Origin: Agrobacterium pusense
Lineage (GTDB): Bacteria; Pseudomonadota; Alphaproteobacteria; Rhizobiales; Rhizobiaceae
Length of the DNA stretch: 64,000 nt
Reading direction: 5' to 3'
Assembly: GCF_900102105.1 (NCBI RefSeq)
Contig: NZ_FNBB01000003.1
Location: 310,001-374,000 of the forward strand
The notes beneath the pieces are model-generated. The model saw nothing but the letters and a program-made list of their open reading frames with translations, ran no database searches and was not told the DNA's origin. Positions 56,649 to 64,000 of this stretch are shown here, one piece after another. The stretch's first letter is position 1. Every line of letters begins with the position of its first letter. A program made the translations under genes and the position numbers.

Positions 56649-57023
56649 TTAAGCGTTTCGCTGTGCCTGAGCACCAGGTAGGGCGTGGCCGGGCGGGCCG
56701 CTGGCTTCCGGTATGGCGCTCGTCGTTTCCCACCATTGGCCGAGAGAGTCGATCAGCGGTACAAGCGTGTTGCCCGCGGGGGTCAGGTCGTATTCGACGC
56801 GCAACGGATAACCCTGAAACTCTGTCCGTTGAACGATGCCGGCGTCTTCCAGTTTGCGCAATTCCAGTGTGAGCATCTTATGCGAGATCGTCGCGTTGTC
56901 CCTGCGCAGATCGCTGAAGCGTTTTGTGCCATCCTTCAGGTAGTAGATCAGGAGCGTCGGCCAGCGCCCGCTCAGCACCTGCATGACCTCCTCGATGGGG
57001 CAGCGGGATACAAGGTCCTTCAT
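56649..57023 (-). CDS. HxlR-family winged-helix regulator
   Basis: A 124-aa regulator with the HxlR signature: an N-terminal cysteine (SRCPIEEVMQVLSGRWPTLLIYYL), then RFSDLRRDNATISHKMLTLELRKLEDAGIV and the wing YPLRVEYDLTPAG. Related proteins (YodB, QorR) sense electrophiles or oxidants through such a cysteine. It is divergent from a GST gene with a palindromic site in between, so it probably controls that gene. Confidence 0.9.
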   Translation of the reverse strand: MKDLVSRCPIEEVMQVLSGRWPTLLIYYLKDGTKRFSDLRRDNATISHKMLTLELRKLEDAGIVQRTEFQGYPLRVEYDLTPAGNTLVPLIDSLGQWWETTSAIPEASGPPGHALPGAQAQRNA

Positions 57024-57036
57024 CAGTGCCTCGTGG

Positions 57037-57059
57037 TTACAAAAAGGTTCGTAATTTAC
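57037..57059. promoter_or_regulatory. Candidate HxlR operator between HxlR and GST genes
   Basis: TTAC (57037) and GTAA (57051) form an inverted repeat with a 10-bp spacer, and GTAATTTAC (57051-57059) is a second near-palindrome. It lies in the 101-bp divergent region, 14-36 bp from the HxlR start. Confidence 0.4.
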
Positions 57060-57124
57060 TTGGCGCCGCCCGGCGCTAAGTTCAACCCGCTGCGCAGCGC
57101 CCTCGAAACTGAGAGTATGGAAAA

Positions 57125-57829
57125 ATGGAACCGATTTTACTTTATGGCTTCCCGGCGGGAAGTTCGATGGGGCTTGTCGCGGCGCTTGAGTGGCTTGGCA
57201 AGCCGTACAGGCTTTGCCGGGTGGATATGCTCGGTGAAATGCGGCAGGCAGCCTATAAGCGTATCAATCGACGCGTCGAAACACCCGTCCTTATCACGGA
57301 CAGGGGCGAGATACTGACCGAGACGATGGCGATCGCTGCATGGCTGGAAACACGCGACACCGAGCGGCGTATCAGTTTCGATCTCCATTCACGGGAGGCC
57401 GAGCTGATGCACCAGTTTATGGCGTTCATCAACACCGGCTTCACCGGCGCTTTCACCCCGCTGTGGGTTGCGCTTGAGATGGAGCCGCCGAACCCGGCCC
57501 TGCAATCGGCTCTTCGGCAGTATGGAACGGACGCCGTCATCAGACGGCACGACCTGCTGGAGGAGATGATTGGCGTCACCCCCTTTGCAATCGGCGACAG
57601 GCCGAGCCTCGCGGATGGAATCCTGGTCGGTGTCGCCCGCTGGCTGGAGATTCACGATGTGGCTGACCCGGGCCGGTGGCCAAAGCTAGCCGCGTTGCGC
57701 AGGCGTCTCGAGGCTGATCCCGCTGTTGTCTATGCGAGTGGCCTGGAACGTGGAGAGCCGGCTAAAGGCAATGGAAGCTGCCGGGGCCATGTTGATCTCG
57801 CAACGCTTGTCGAACGGTTCGGAAACTGA
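57125..57829 (+). CDS. Glutathione S-transferase family protein
   Basis: A 234-aa GST: an N-terminal thioredoxin-like domain (ILLYGFPAGSSMGLVAALEWL, then VETPVLITDRGEILTETMAIAAWLE) with GSS as likely glutathione-activating serine, and an all-helical C-terminal domain. Divergent from an HxlR regulator, suggesting induction by electrophiles or quinones. The exact class is not clear. Confidence 0.85.
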   Translation: MEPILLYGFPAGSSMGLVAALEWLGKPYRLCRVDMLGEMRQAAYKRINRRVETPVLITDRGEILTETMAIAAWLETRDTERRISFDLHSREAELMHQFMAFINTGFTGAFTPLWVALEMEPPNPALQSALRQYGTDAVIRRHDLLEEMIGVTPFAIGDRPSLADGILVGVARWLEIHDVADPGRWPKLAALRRRLEADPAVVYASGLERGEPAKGNGSCRGHVDLATLVERFGN

Positions 57830-57833
57830 CGAG

Positions 57834-57867
57834 GGCAGCGTGGACGGATTTTACCGCCCACGCTGTC
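57834..57867 (+). terminator. Hairpin after the GST gene
   Basis: GGCAGCGTGG (57834-57843) pairs with CCACGCTGTC (57858-57867), with one G-T pair, around a 14-nt loop. It starts right after the stop. No T-run follows, so termination is probable but not certain. Confidence 0.5.
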
Positions 57868-58014
57868 TCGAAATGATACATCTTCGGTTGCGTTTTCATG
57901 ATAATTTTAGATAGTTCTAATAAATTAGTATGTACGCAATTGCTAATTGAATTTATAATGACCGGGTGGAGTTTCCACGCGGGGCGGGAGTAGCCAACTC
58001 ATAGGGAGGAAATT

Positions 58015-58674
58015 ATGAGGGCTTTTTCTCGCAATTTATTATTGTCTGCCTGCCTGATCCTGCCGGTCAACGCCCACGCGCTGGACATAGGGATCGGTGG
58101 AGAGAATGGGGTTAATGCGAGCGTGGGTGGTAATGGCAGCGGTGGGCTCGGGGTCGATGCTTCCGTCGGTGGCAGCGGCGGCGTCAACGCCAGTGCCGAT
58201 GTCGGCGGCAGAAGCGGCGGCGGATTGGGCGCGGATGTCAACGCTTCGGTTGGTGGCAGCAATGGGGTCAATGCGGATGTCAACGCATCCGTCGGCGGTT
58301 CCAGCGGGGTCAATGCGGGCGTGAACGCCTCCGTTGGCGGCTCCAACGGCGTCAATGCCAATGTCGGCGCAAATGTCGGCGGATCCAGCGGCCTGGGCGT
58401 TGATGTCGGTCTCGGCATTGGCGGTTCAGGTTCTGCGGGCAATCCCGGTAATCCGGGCAATCCTGGAAACCCGGGCAGTCCGGGAAATCCGAACAATCCC
58501 GGCAAATCGGGGCCGGTAACGCCTGGCGCCATGCGTAACGCCATTCAGGCTTATAACGACATGTCGCGCACCGAGCAGATCAGGCTCGCCCGGCGTTGCA
58601 TCGATATTCTGGGTGGTGGATACGATGCAGCTTTGACGCAATTGTGCAAGATGATCCGGACGGCCTCGCGCTGA
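58015..58674 (+). CDS. Secreted glycine-rich repeat protein with collagen-like segment
   Basis: A 219-aa exported protein: signal peptide 1-23, then a Gly/Asn/Val-rich region with four 14-residue repeats of the type ADVNASVGGSNGVN (about 73-128) and looser copies before, a collagen-like GNP/GSP run (142-165), and a helical C-terminal domain (170-219) with two cysteines (ARRCIDILGGGY, TQLCKMI). GGAGG precedes the start. Function unknown; the repeat part suggests an extended surface or matrix structure. It is flanked by the GST hairpin and the EPS-related GNAT gene. Confidence 0.8.
   Translation: MRAFSRNLLLSACLILPVNAHALDIGIGGENGVNASVGGNGSGGLGVDASVGGSGGVNASADVGGRSGGGLGADVNASVGGSNGVNADVNASVGGSSGVNAGVNASVGGSNGVNANVGANVGGSSGLGVDVGLGIGGSGSAGNPGNPGNPGNPGSPGNPNNPGKSGPVTPGAMRNAIQAYNDMSRTEQIRLARRCIDILGGGYDAALTQLCKMIRTASR
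58231..58404 (+). repeat. 42-bp tandem coding repeats
   Basis: Four in-frame 42-bp units encoding the 14-residue ADVNASVGGSxGVN motif with increasing divergence toward the 3' end. The following segment (58438-58509) has a 9-bp GGNCCN-type periodicity encoding GNP triplets. Such repeats are prone to copy-number change between strains. Confidence 0.7.
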
Positions 58675-58719
58675 AGCTGGACCCAACAATCCGGAGGATG
58701 CCGTTGGCGTCCTCCGGCC

Positions 58720-59991
58720 TCAGTTGCCCTTGCGACCAAAGGACAGGATTTTCTGCCGCAGGCTGCGGGCGAGGTTACGGGTGTTGCGATACATGTCCAC
58801 GTGCGTGGAAACCTGTCGAACGTCCCTGTCACTGTTCTGGGTGAGCCCCACGACAAGCGTGCCCATTTCCTGCCGTTCCTGCCAGAAGCGGCTCATGACA
58901 GGATGATCGGGGACGGCGCAGCTGTCACTGCGGAGAATATTGGCGTCGTCCAGATGCCAGTCGGTCAGTTTCTGTACCAGCAGCTTGCCGGGCGAGAATT
59001 GCGCGTAATTCTCGTCGAAGGCGGTTTTCCACGTATAGGCCTCGCCAGCGGTGATGAAGACGATCATGGAGGCAATGGCGCTTCCGTTGAGATCGATGGT
59101 GTGGATACGCACGGCATCGGCTTCGGCCAGGTTGGTGATCGCCTCACGGGCGAAGGCCGCACGATACCGGTCGTTGACCAGCGCGGTGCGTTTGCGGCCC
59201 TTCCAGCCGCTTGCCTCCAGCGCCAGAAATTCCTCCATGCGGTAGCGTATATCCTTCGGCTGGCGGGCAACAGTGTAGGATAACGCGCCCAACCTCTCGA
59301 GCTGTCGCCACTGCCGGCGCATTTCCCGCAAATGATGCGGGGCAAGGGCTTTTTGCAGATAAGCCTGGCCATCGAGCAGGCTTTCCAGCATCGGCCGGTG
59401 ATAATGACCCGTCGTCGTCACCGGCAGGTTGCGGCTGAGCGCGATGGCTCGGAACATGCGGGCAAAAGGCCCCTCCAGCCGCACATCCGGCAGAACCAGA
59501 ACATTCGGCAGCCGCATGTCCCGGTCGGAAAGGGCGTCGAAAAGGTTATCGAGGGTCTCGGCCGCCCCTTCGGTATCAACCAGCGGCGTCCCGAGCGGCC
59601 CGAAAGGATTGGCCCAGACGCGAATAATGGAAGGACCAATGGAAAAACCCGGCTTTTCAACGGTAAAAGGCATCAGAAACCGCATGCGGCTTCGGGCGCC
59701 GTTCTCATCGCGAATGAGGGCGAAGCGCACGGTCTTGTCGTCGATACGCGGCATGGCCGGAGCAAGAAGCCGGCCGGTGAAAAAGACGTTTGCCTCCATG
59801 ACGCGGTTGGAGAGAAAGTCGAGTTCCTCCTGCATGTCGTAACCGAGCTGCCCCGGATAGATGCAGAATTCACGGCCTTCCCGGCCCACACGCCGGCTGC
59901 TGTCCGCCACCGGGCGATCACGCTCCGCAGACGCCATGAGCGCCGCGATGCGCGGGTCCTGAAAATCCGGATTCTTTGGATCGCTGGACAT
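58720..59991 (-). CDS. GNAT/FemAB-like acyltransferase associated with EPS genes
   Basis: A 423-aa protein with an N-terminal region of unknown type and a C-terminal GNAT fold of the BioF2/CelD-like 'acetyltransferase_6' kind (residues about 200-380: EEFLALEASGWKGRKRTAL, IHTIDLNGSAIASMIVFI, YTWKTAFDENYAQFSPGKLLV). CelD/FemAB-type proteins occur with cellulose and EPS genes in rhizobia. Probable acyl transfer to a glycan or lipid precursor. It starts 8 bp after the flippase gene ends, so they are cotranscribed. Confidence 0.8.
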   Translation of the reverse strand: MSSDPKNPDFQDPRIAALMASAERDRPVADSSRRVGREGREFCIYPGQLGYDMQEELDFLSNRVMEANVFFTGRLLAPAMPRIDDKTVRFALIRDENGARSRMRFLMPFTVEKPGFSIGPSIIRVWANPFGPLGTPLVDTEGAAETLDNLFDALSDRDMRLPNVLVLPDVRLEGPFARMFRAIALSRNLPVTTTGHYHRPMLESLLDGQAYLQKALAPHHLREMRRQWRQLERLGALSYTVARQPKDIRYRMEEFLALEASGWKGRKRTALVNDRYRAAFAREAITNLAEADAVRIHTIDLNGSAIASMIVFITAGEAYTWKTAFDENYAQFSPGKLLVQKLTDWHLDDANILRSDSCAVPDHPVMSRFWQERQEMGTLVVGLTQNSDRDVRQVSTHVDMYRNTRNLARSLRQKILSFGRKGN

Positions 59992-59999
59992 GCTTATCG

Positions 60000-61415
60000 T
60001 TACACCGCCTTACCAGTGTTTTGACTCGCCCGGGGGTCGTTGAAGGCAAAAAGGACGATCCCGAGTGTACGGCGTATGGCAACATGCAATAGCACAGCCT
60101 CTATGGACATGGCTATCGCCACCGCTGCCGCGGCGCCTGTCAGACCATAGACCGGAATGAGCGCCATGTTGAGTGCAATGTTGCAACCGAAGATGATAAT
60201 ATAAAGCATCACGCACAATTTTTGTTTGCCGGCCATATTCAGCAGTGTCTCTCCTGGGCCGATGAGCGCTTTTGCCAGGAACCCCGCAAACAGGAAGAAC
60301 ATCAGCTCGTAACCCTCTACGAAGCCAGGACCGAACAGCGACAGCAGGAATGGCCCGGCCAGAAGCACCACGCTGCCAACGGCGAGAGACGGCCAGAAGG
60401 CCCAACGTGCGGCCTGGCTGGCGAAGCTCGCAAGCCCCGGCCTGTCATTGGCCGAAATCAGCGCCGCGAGACGTGGTGCGGCCGCCGCCTGGACGGAAAA
60501 AAACACAAACTGCATCAACACGATGGTTTTCGCCGCGGCGAAATAGATGCCGACCTGGTCCGGCGGCAGATAAAGGCCGACGATCACCACATCGGAATTG
60601 GTCATCAGAAAACCGATGCCGTCGATCAGAAAGACCGGAAAGGCAAACCTGATCCAGTGACGAAAATGAACCCTTCGGGCGGCGCTGCGGAAATGTCGGT
60701 TGAGCCGGCGGTTCAGCAAGACGAAGTGAAAAATGGTGGTGACATAAGTTGCGAGAAGCGCCGTCAGCATGGCCGTCGTCGCAGTCTTTTCGGCTCCCAG
60801 GGCAATGGCCACCAGCATGAACAGGAGGATCAGCACGGGACGTACGATATAGGTGGGGCTAAGGGCAGAGATGGCCCAGCCATTGGCGCGCGCCGTGCCG
60901 TTCAACACATCGCCCAGCGCCACCATCGGCAGGGTGAAAAGCGCCAGCGAGACAGGAATGAGATAATAGGCGGCGATGCGCTCGCCAAAGAAATACAGAA
61001 AGATGAAACCGCAAAGCGCCAGCGTGCTGGCAGACAGCATGGCGAACACGCGGGCCGTCGAGGTCAGCCCTATGATCTTGTCATGGGCATCTTCCAGACG
61101 GTAGCCGGGCAGGAAGCGGATGACGGTGGTGTGAAAGCCGAGACAGGAAAGATTGCCAAACAGGATTACCAGAACCCACACGAAGGCGAAGAGGCCATAT
61201 TCGAACTCGCCCATCAGGCGGGCAAGCATGATCTGCGATATGAAGGCGATGCCGGCGCTGACGATACGCACCGCGAAGGCGACGAGCGCCATGCGCTGTG
61301 CCCGTGCAACCTCGTCCCTCGCGGAGGCAATGAGGGCGATTTTATCGCCCAGCGGCGAAATCTTCGCGCGCAGGCCTGCGGGTAAGGCTTTTTCCGCCGT
61401 GCTGAGGATAGCCAT
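60000..61415 (-). CDS. Wzx-type oligosaccharide flippase, second copy
   Basis: A 471-aa membrane protein with about 12-14 helices, of the polysaccharide-biosynthesis flippase family (IMLARLMGEFEYGLFAFVWVL, GFLMTNSDVVIVGLYLPPDQVGIYFAAAKT, GPGETLLNMAGKQ). It likely flips a lipid-linked unit different from that of the 49.9-kb flippase. ATG 61415 is chosen over a GTG three codons earlier. It lies between an acyltransferase and a GNAT gene in one minus-strand unit. Confidence 0.9.
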   Translation of the reverse strand: MAILSTAEKALPAGLRAKISPLGDKIALIASARDEVARAQRMALVAFAVRIVSAGIAFISQIMLARLMGEFEYGLFAFVWVLVILFGNLSCLGFHTTVIRFLPGYRLEDAHDKIIGLTSTARVFAMLSASTLALCGFIFLYFFGERIAAYYLIPVSLALFTLPMVALGDVLNGTARANGWAISALSPTYIVRPVLILLFMLVAIALGAEKTATTAMLTALLATYVTTIFHFVLLNRRLNRHFRSAARRVHFRHWIRFAFPVFLIDGIGFLMTNSDVVIVGLYLPPDQVGIYFAAAKTIVLMQFVFFSVQAAAAPRLAALISANDRPGLASFASQAARWAFWPSLAVGSVVLLAGPFLLSLFGPGFVEGYELMFFLFAGFLAKALIGPGETLLNMAGKQKLCVMLYIIIFGCNIALNMALIPVYGLTGAAAAVAIAMSIEAVLLHVAIRRTLGIVLFAFNDPRASQNTGKAV

Positions 61416-61472
61416 GATCCACACGCCATTATTTCCAGTTGAATGGGCAGGCCGATTGTAAGCCCTTCATCC

Positions 61473-62675
61473 TTAACGAAGCGTTTGGGAGGCGGCTGCG
61501 CCTGTCCTGATGTCACTCGCTTCCCGCGGCTTGCGGATGCCATTGAAGAGGAACAGAGCCAACGGGCTGCGGCGTATCGCCTGGTGCAGAGAGTAAGCCG
61601 TGATGGTCGTGGCTGCGACGATGATGGTGAATTCAACGAGTGGCGGCAGGGAGATGAGAATAAAAAGCGTACCCAGAACGTAAATCAGCGGGTGGTGAAA
61701 CAGATAGATAGTGAAGGACGCATCCGTCATCCGTCTGGCAAACCGGCTTGGCCGGTCGAAATACCGGCAGGCGAGGTCGATCAGCAGGCGGCTCACCGTT
61801 ACTGCGGCAATTGCCGACACCAGCACGAGCAGGGCCGAATTCGAAAACGGGGTTTGCAGCCTGAGTGTCACTGCCGCCGCAATGGCGGCCGTCGCTACGA
61901 TTGCCGTGAGAATACCGGTCTGGCGAAAGCGGTGAAAGAGGGTCCGGTCGCGGTGGAGCAGGGCTCCGACAAGGAAGAAGGGCAGGTAGCGCCCATAGGG
62001 GTCGGAAGCGCGCTCATAGAGAGAAAGCAGGCTGCTTTCGGTTTCTGCCGCAATCAGGCTGGAACCATATATCGCCAGCTCCCATAAAATGGGCAGGATG
62101 CAGAGTGCGGCGAAAAACACCCCGGCATGTCGCCGCCGCAGGCTGTCGAGCCTGTCTACTGCGCGCGCAAAAGGCGGACGTTTCAGAAGATACAAGAGAG
62201 CGGCAAGCACCACGGAATAGGCGATGAGAGCGGGCAGGAACCACAGATGCATGATCCATTGTTCACTCGGGCGCAGCAGACCCGGCAGGCTCTCAATCAG
62301 TCCTTCGGCTGCAATCTCGCCTTTGGCGATACCGGCCAGTCGCAACAGTAAAAGCTGCAGCGGCCCGAGCAGAACGAGCGTCACGACGAAGGGCACGCCG
62401 AGGCGGAGGAAACGTTGTCTGAGCCAAGGCATTTTGCCTTTTTTGCCGATGACCATGGTGGAAAAATACCCGGCGACCAGAAAAAACGCCGGCATTCGGA
62501 AGGTGACGAGCCCGGCACCAAGCGCGGTCAGGAGCGTGCTGGTCTCAAAATCCTTGATGTCCCAGGGCAAGGCGTAGCTATAGAGCAGTGAGGCATGATA
62601 GGGAATGCCGAGCAGCATCAGAAGCGCTCGCAACGGGTCCCAGTAATGTTCATAATCTGAACTGCTCGGTTGCAT
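61473..62675 (-). CDS. Acyltransferase family 3 (OpgC-like)
   Basis: A 400-aa AT3 membrane protein: DPLRALLMLLGIPYHASLLYS (family His) and FRMPAFFLVAGYFS, then PxLSx-type helices. The double 'FFLVAGYF' and its overall form resemble OpgC-type glucan succinyl-/acyltransferases, but membership is not certain. First gene of a unit with the flippase and the GNAT gene (57 bp and 8 bp spacings). The start MQPSSSD is preferred to one six codons earlier. Confidence 0.87.
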   Translation of the reverse strand: MQPSSSDYEHYWDPLRALLMLLGIPYHASLLYSYALPWDIKDFETSTLLTALGAGLVTFRMPAFFLVAGYFSTMVIGKKGKMPWLRQRFLRLGVPFVVTLVLLGPLQLLLLRLAGIAKGEIAAEGLIESLPGLLRPSEQWIMHLWFLPALIAYSVVLAALLYLLKRPPFARAVDRLDSLRRRHAGVFFAALCILPILWELAIYGSSLIAAETESSLLSLYERASDPYGRYLPFFLVGALLHRDRTLFHRFRQTGILTAIVATAAIAAAVTLRLQTPFSNSALLVLVSAIAAVTVSRLLIDLACRYFDRPSRFARRMTDASFTIYLFHHPLIYVLGTLFILISLPPLVEFTIIVAATTITAYSLHQAIRRSPLALFLFNGIRKPREASDIRTGAAASQTLR

Positions 62676-62756
62676 TTTCTCCTCGCGTCGCACATGCGAT
62701 CACGCGTGATCTGCGCTAGCCGACACGACTATTGGTGGAAAACGCTAACAAACCCT

Positions 62757-63650
62757 TCATGCGCCGGCCGGTGTGGGCGGAGCCTTCTTTTTGGGTAGAA
62801 GATCGAGCACCAGCGCGCAGCCGAGGATAATGATGCCCGCGCCGAAGAGCTGAGGCAGCGACAGCGGCTCATCCAGCACGAGGGCGCCGATAAGCACCGC
62901 CACAACGGTGACTGCAAACTCCACACTGATGGCCTTTGTCGCGCCGATAACCGAGACGAGGCGGAAATAGGTTATGTAGGTGAGGCCGCTCATGACGATG
63001 GCCTGGATGAGCAGGTATAGGTAGTCGATCGGCGCGGGAATGCGGGGAATCGGAACTGCCAGCAGCAGTGGCAGCGTCATGATACCACCGGTCATGAATG
63101 AGCCGATGGTAATTTCCCATGAACCCACGCCTTTGAGATACCTGCTGGCATAATTGCTGCCGAAGGCCGCGCAGATGCAGGCGGCGACACAGGCGATGCA
63201 GCCGATGACAAAACCGGTCGTGACGGGTACGGCGGGAAAACCCACGAGCAGCACAATGCCGCCGAAGCCCAAAACCAGCCCCACGACACCTTGCCTCGTC
63301 AGTCGCTCCAGCCCCCAGACCTGCGAGATGAGCATGGAAAAAAGCGGGATGGTCGCGACCAATATTGCGGACATGGCGGTCCCGACAAGTGGCGTGCCAT
63401 AAGAAAGGCCGATCAACTGGCCGGCAACGGTGGTTGCGCCCACAATGGCAAAGGCTTGCCAGCTTGCCGAAAACGCCAGTTTGCGTCGCGCAGTTCTCGC
63501 GATCAGGAAAAGAGTGGTGGCGGTCACCAGTGACCGCAACGTCACTGCGCCGATCCAGCCGAACGCATCCACAACCTGTAGAAGCAGGAGGAAGGACGCG
63601 CCCCATGCGAGTGCGAGAAAAACATAGGCGGCAAGATCGCGAGGGGCCAT
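62757..63650 (-). CDS. EamA/DMT family transporter
   Basis: A 297-aa drug/metabolite transporter with ten helices in two EamA repeats (AYVFLALAWGASFLLLLQVV and the second half starting IGCIACVAACICAAF). Substrates of such proteins are usually amino acids or metabolites; none can be inferred. MAPRDLAAY at 63650 is the start, since the upstream frame is hydrophilic and overlaps the secA terminator. Confidence 0.9.
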   Translation of the reverse strand: MAPRDLAAYVFLALAWGASFLLLLQVVDAFGWIGAVTLRSLVTATTLFLIARTARRKLAFSASWQAFAIVGATTVAGQLIGLSYGTPLVGTAMSAILVATIPLFSMLISQVWGLERLTRQGVVGLVLGFGGIVLLVGFPAVPVTTGFVIGCIACVAACICAAFGSNYASRYLKGVGSWEITIGSFMTGGIMTLPLLLAVPIPRIPAPIDYLYLLIQAIVMSGLTYITYFRLVSVIGATKAISVEFAVTVVAVLIGALVLDEPLSLPQLFGAGIIILGCALVLDLLPKKKAPPTPAGA

Positions 63651-63732
63651 GGCAGCATTTTCCGGAGGATGATCCAGCTCCCATATTGGAAACCGATCAT
63701 GCCCGTCAACAACAATGAATTGCGCAAAGAAA

Positions 63733-63760
63733 ATCGCCCGCAACCTGGGTTACGGGCGAT
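63733..63760 (-). terminator. secA terminator
   Basis: On the minus strand, ATCGCCCG (63753-63760 side) pairs with CGGGCGAT (63733-63740 side), with inner AACC/GGTT pairing, followed by TTTTCTTT (63726-63732 side). A strong rho-independent terminator 25 bp after the secA stop. Confidence 0.88.
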
Positions 63761-63785
63761 GGTCTTCATCGGATATGCGCGGCGT

Positions 63786-64000
63786 TCAGGCCTGTTCGTA
63801 AACGCCGTGGCAGTGCTTGTATTTCTTGCCGGATCCGCAGGGGCACATTTCATTGCGGCCGATACGGCCCCAGGTGGCGGGGTTGTTCGGATCGCGCTCC
63901 TCGGCCGGCACGAAGGCGGCAGGCGTCGCCTGCAAGCCCTGAGCCATTTCATCCTCGCCCGTGTTCGGGTCAAGGTGATGGGCAGTCATTTCCGGCAGTT
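63786..64000 (-). CDS. secA: Preprotein translocase SecA, C-terminal end (cut by window edge)
   Basis: The last 71 codons or so of SecA, open to the right edge. The C-terminal zinc motif [15 protein letters not shown] is diagnostic, preceded by the usual [12 protein letters not shown] linker and the DPNTGEDEM segment. SecA is the ATPase that drives Sec export; this tail binds SecB and phospholipids through the zinc knuckle. The rest of the gene lies beyond the window. Confidence 0.96.
   Translation of the reverse strand, partial: LPEMTAHHLDPNTGEDEMAQGLQATPAAFVPAEERDPNNPATWGRIGRNEMCPCGSGKKYKHCHGVYEQA

Noticed and set aside
58231..58509. Repeats considered as a CRISPR array
   Set aside because: The repeats are in-frame coding units without unique spacers and lie in a secreted protein gene; no cas genes.
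60222..61385. Plus-strand 387-codon open frame opposite the flippase gene
   Set aside because: Low-complexity Gln/Glu/Arg/His-rich translation; the opposite strand encodes a clear polytopic flippase.

Overview
The window is a GC-rich alphaproteobacterial chromosome segment, most like Rhizobiaceae (Agrobacterium/Rhizobium). This rests on gene families and order: an ScfR-controlled propionyl-CoA carboxylase locus, a rhizobial xylFHG set with a ROK repressor, an ExsH-like RTX/GH16 protein, an ExoP-type chain-length kinase, a BTLCP cysteine peptidase, and the C-terminus of SecA at the right edge. I see no insertion sequence, prophage, plasmid replication gene or CRISPR array.

Region 1 (1-16 kb) is core metabolism. 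A minus-strand run (short-chain dehydrogenase, HIG1-like protein, cobalamin adenosyltransferase, rhomboid protease) is followed by yihY, gluQ and an AlkA-type glycosylase. The regulator scfR then diverges from pccB, yghU-type GST, a 125-aa unknown, pccA, methylmalonyl-CoA mutase and its epimerase. Together these convert propionyl-CoA to succinyl-CoA, and the adenosyltransferase at 835-1413 makes the cofactor the mutase needs. glpD follows.

Region 2 (16-21 kb) is a xylose-type ABC uptake operon (xylF, xylH, xylG) read away from its ROK regulator. A perfect 21-bp palindrome sits on the promoter, a strong hairpin separates xylF from xylH, and a clear terminator closes the operon.

Region 3 (21-28 kb) is the most novel part: one minus-strand operon of a SARP/BTAD-type regulator, a 142-aa unknown, a YcaO, a TfuA and a peptidylarginine/agmatine-deiminase superfamily enzyme with an apparently intact Asp-His-Cys set. 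Coupled junctions imply joint expression. It looks like a RiPP-type peptide-modifying system that pairs YcaO/TfuA backbone chemistry with guanidino chemistry, which I do not recognise as a described pathway.

Region 4 (28-63 kb) is dominated by an exopolysaccharide locus: five glycosyltransferases, two Wzy-type polymerase/ligases, two Wzx-type flippases, an ExoP/Wzc-like tyrosine kinase, three acyltransferase-3 proteins, a GNAT/FemAB-like protein, an SGNH hydrolase, an RTX-GH16 glycanase and a Tat-type clan-A-like glycosidase. No Wza-type export protein or priming phosphoglycosyltransferase is visible. Several EPS gene starts carry a shared AT-rich motif. Interspersed are housekeeping genes: GreA-like factor, PPP phosphatase, BTLCP, HNH nuclease, dsbB, tRNA-Leu(CAA), HxlR regulator with divergent GST, and a glycine-rich repeat protein. 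The right edge holds an EamA transporter and the end of secA with its terminator.
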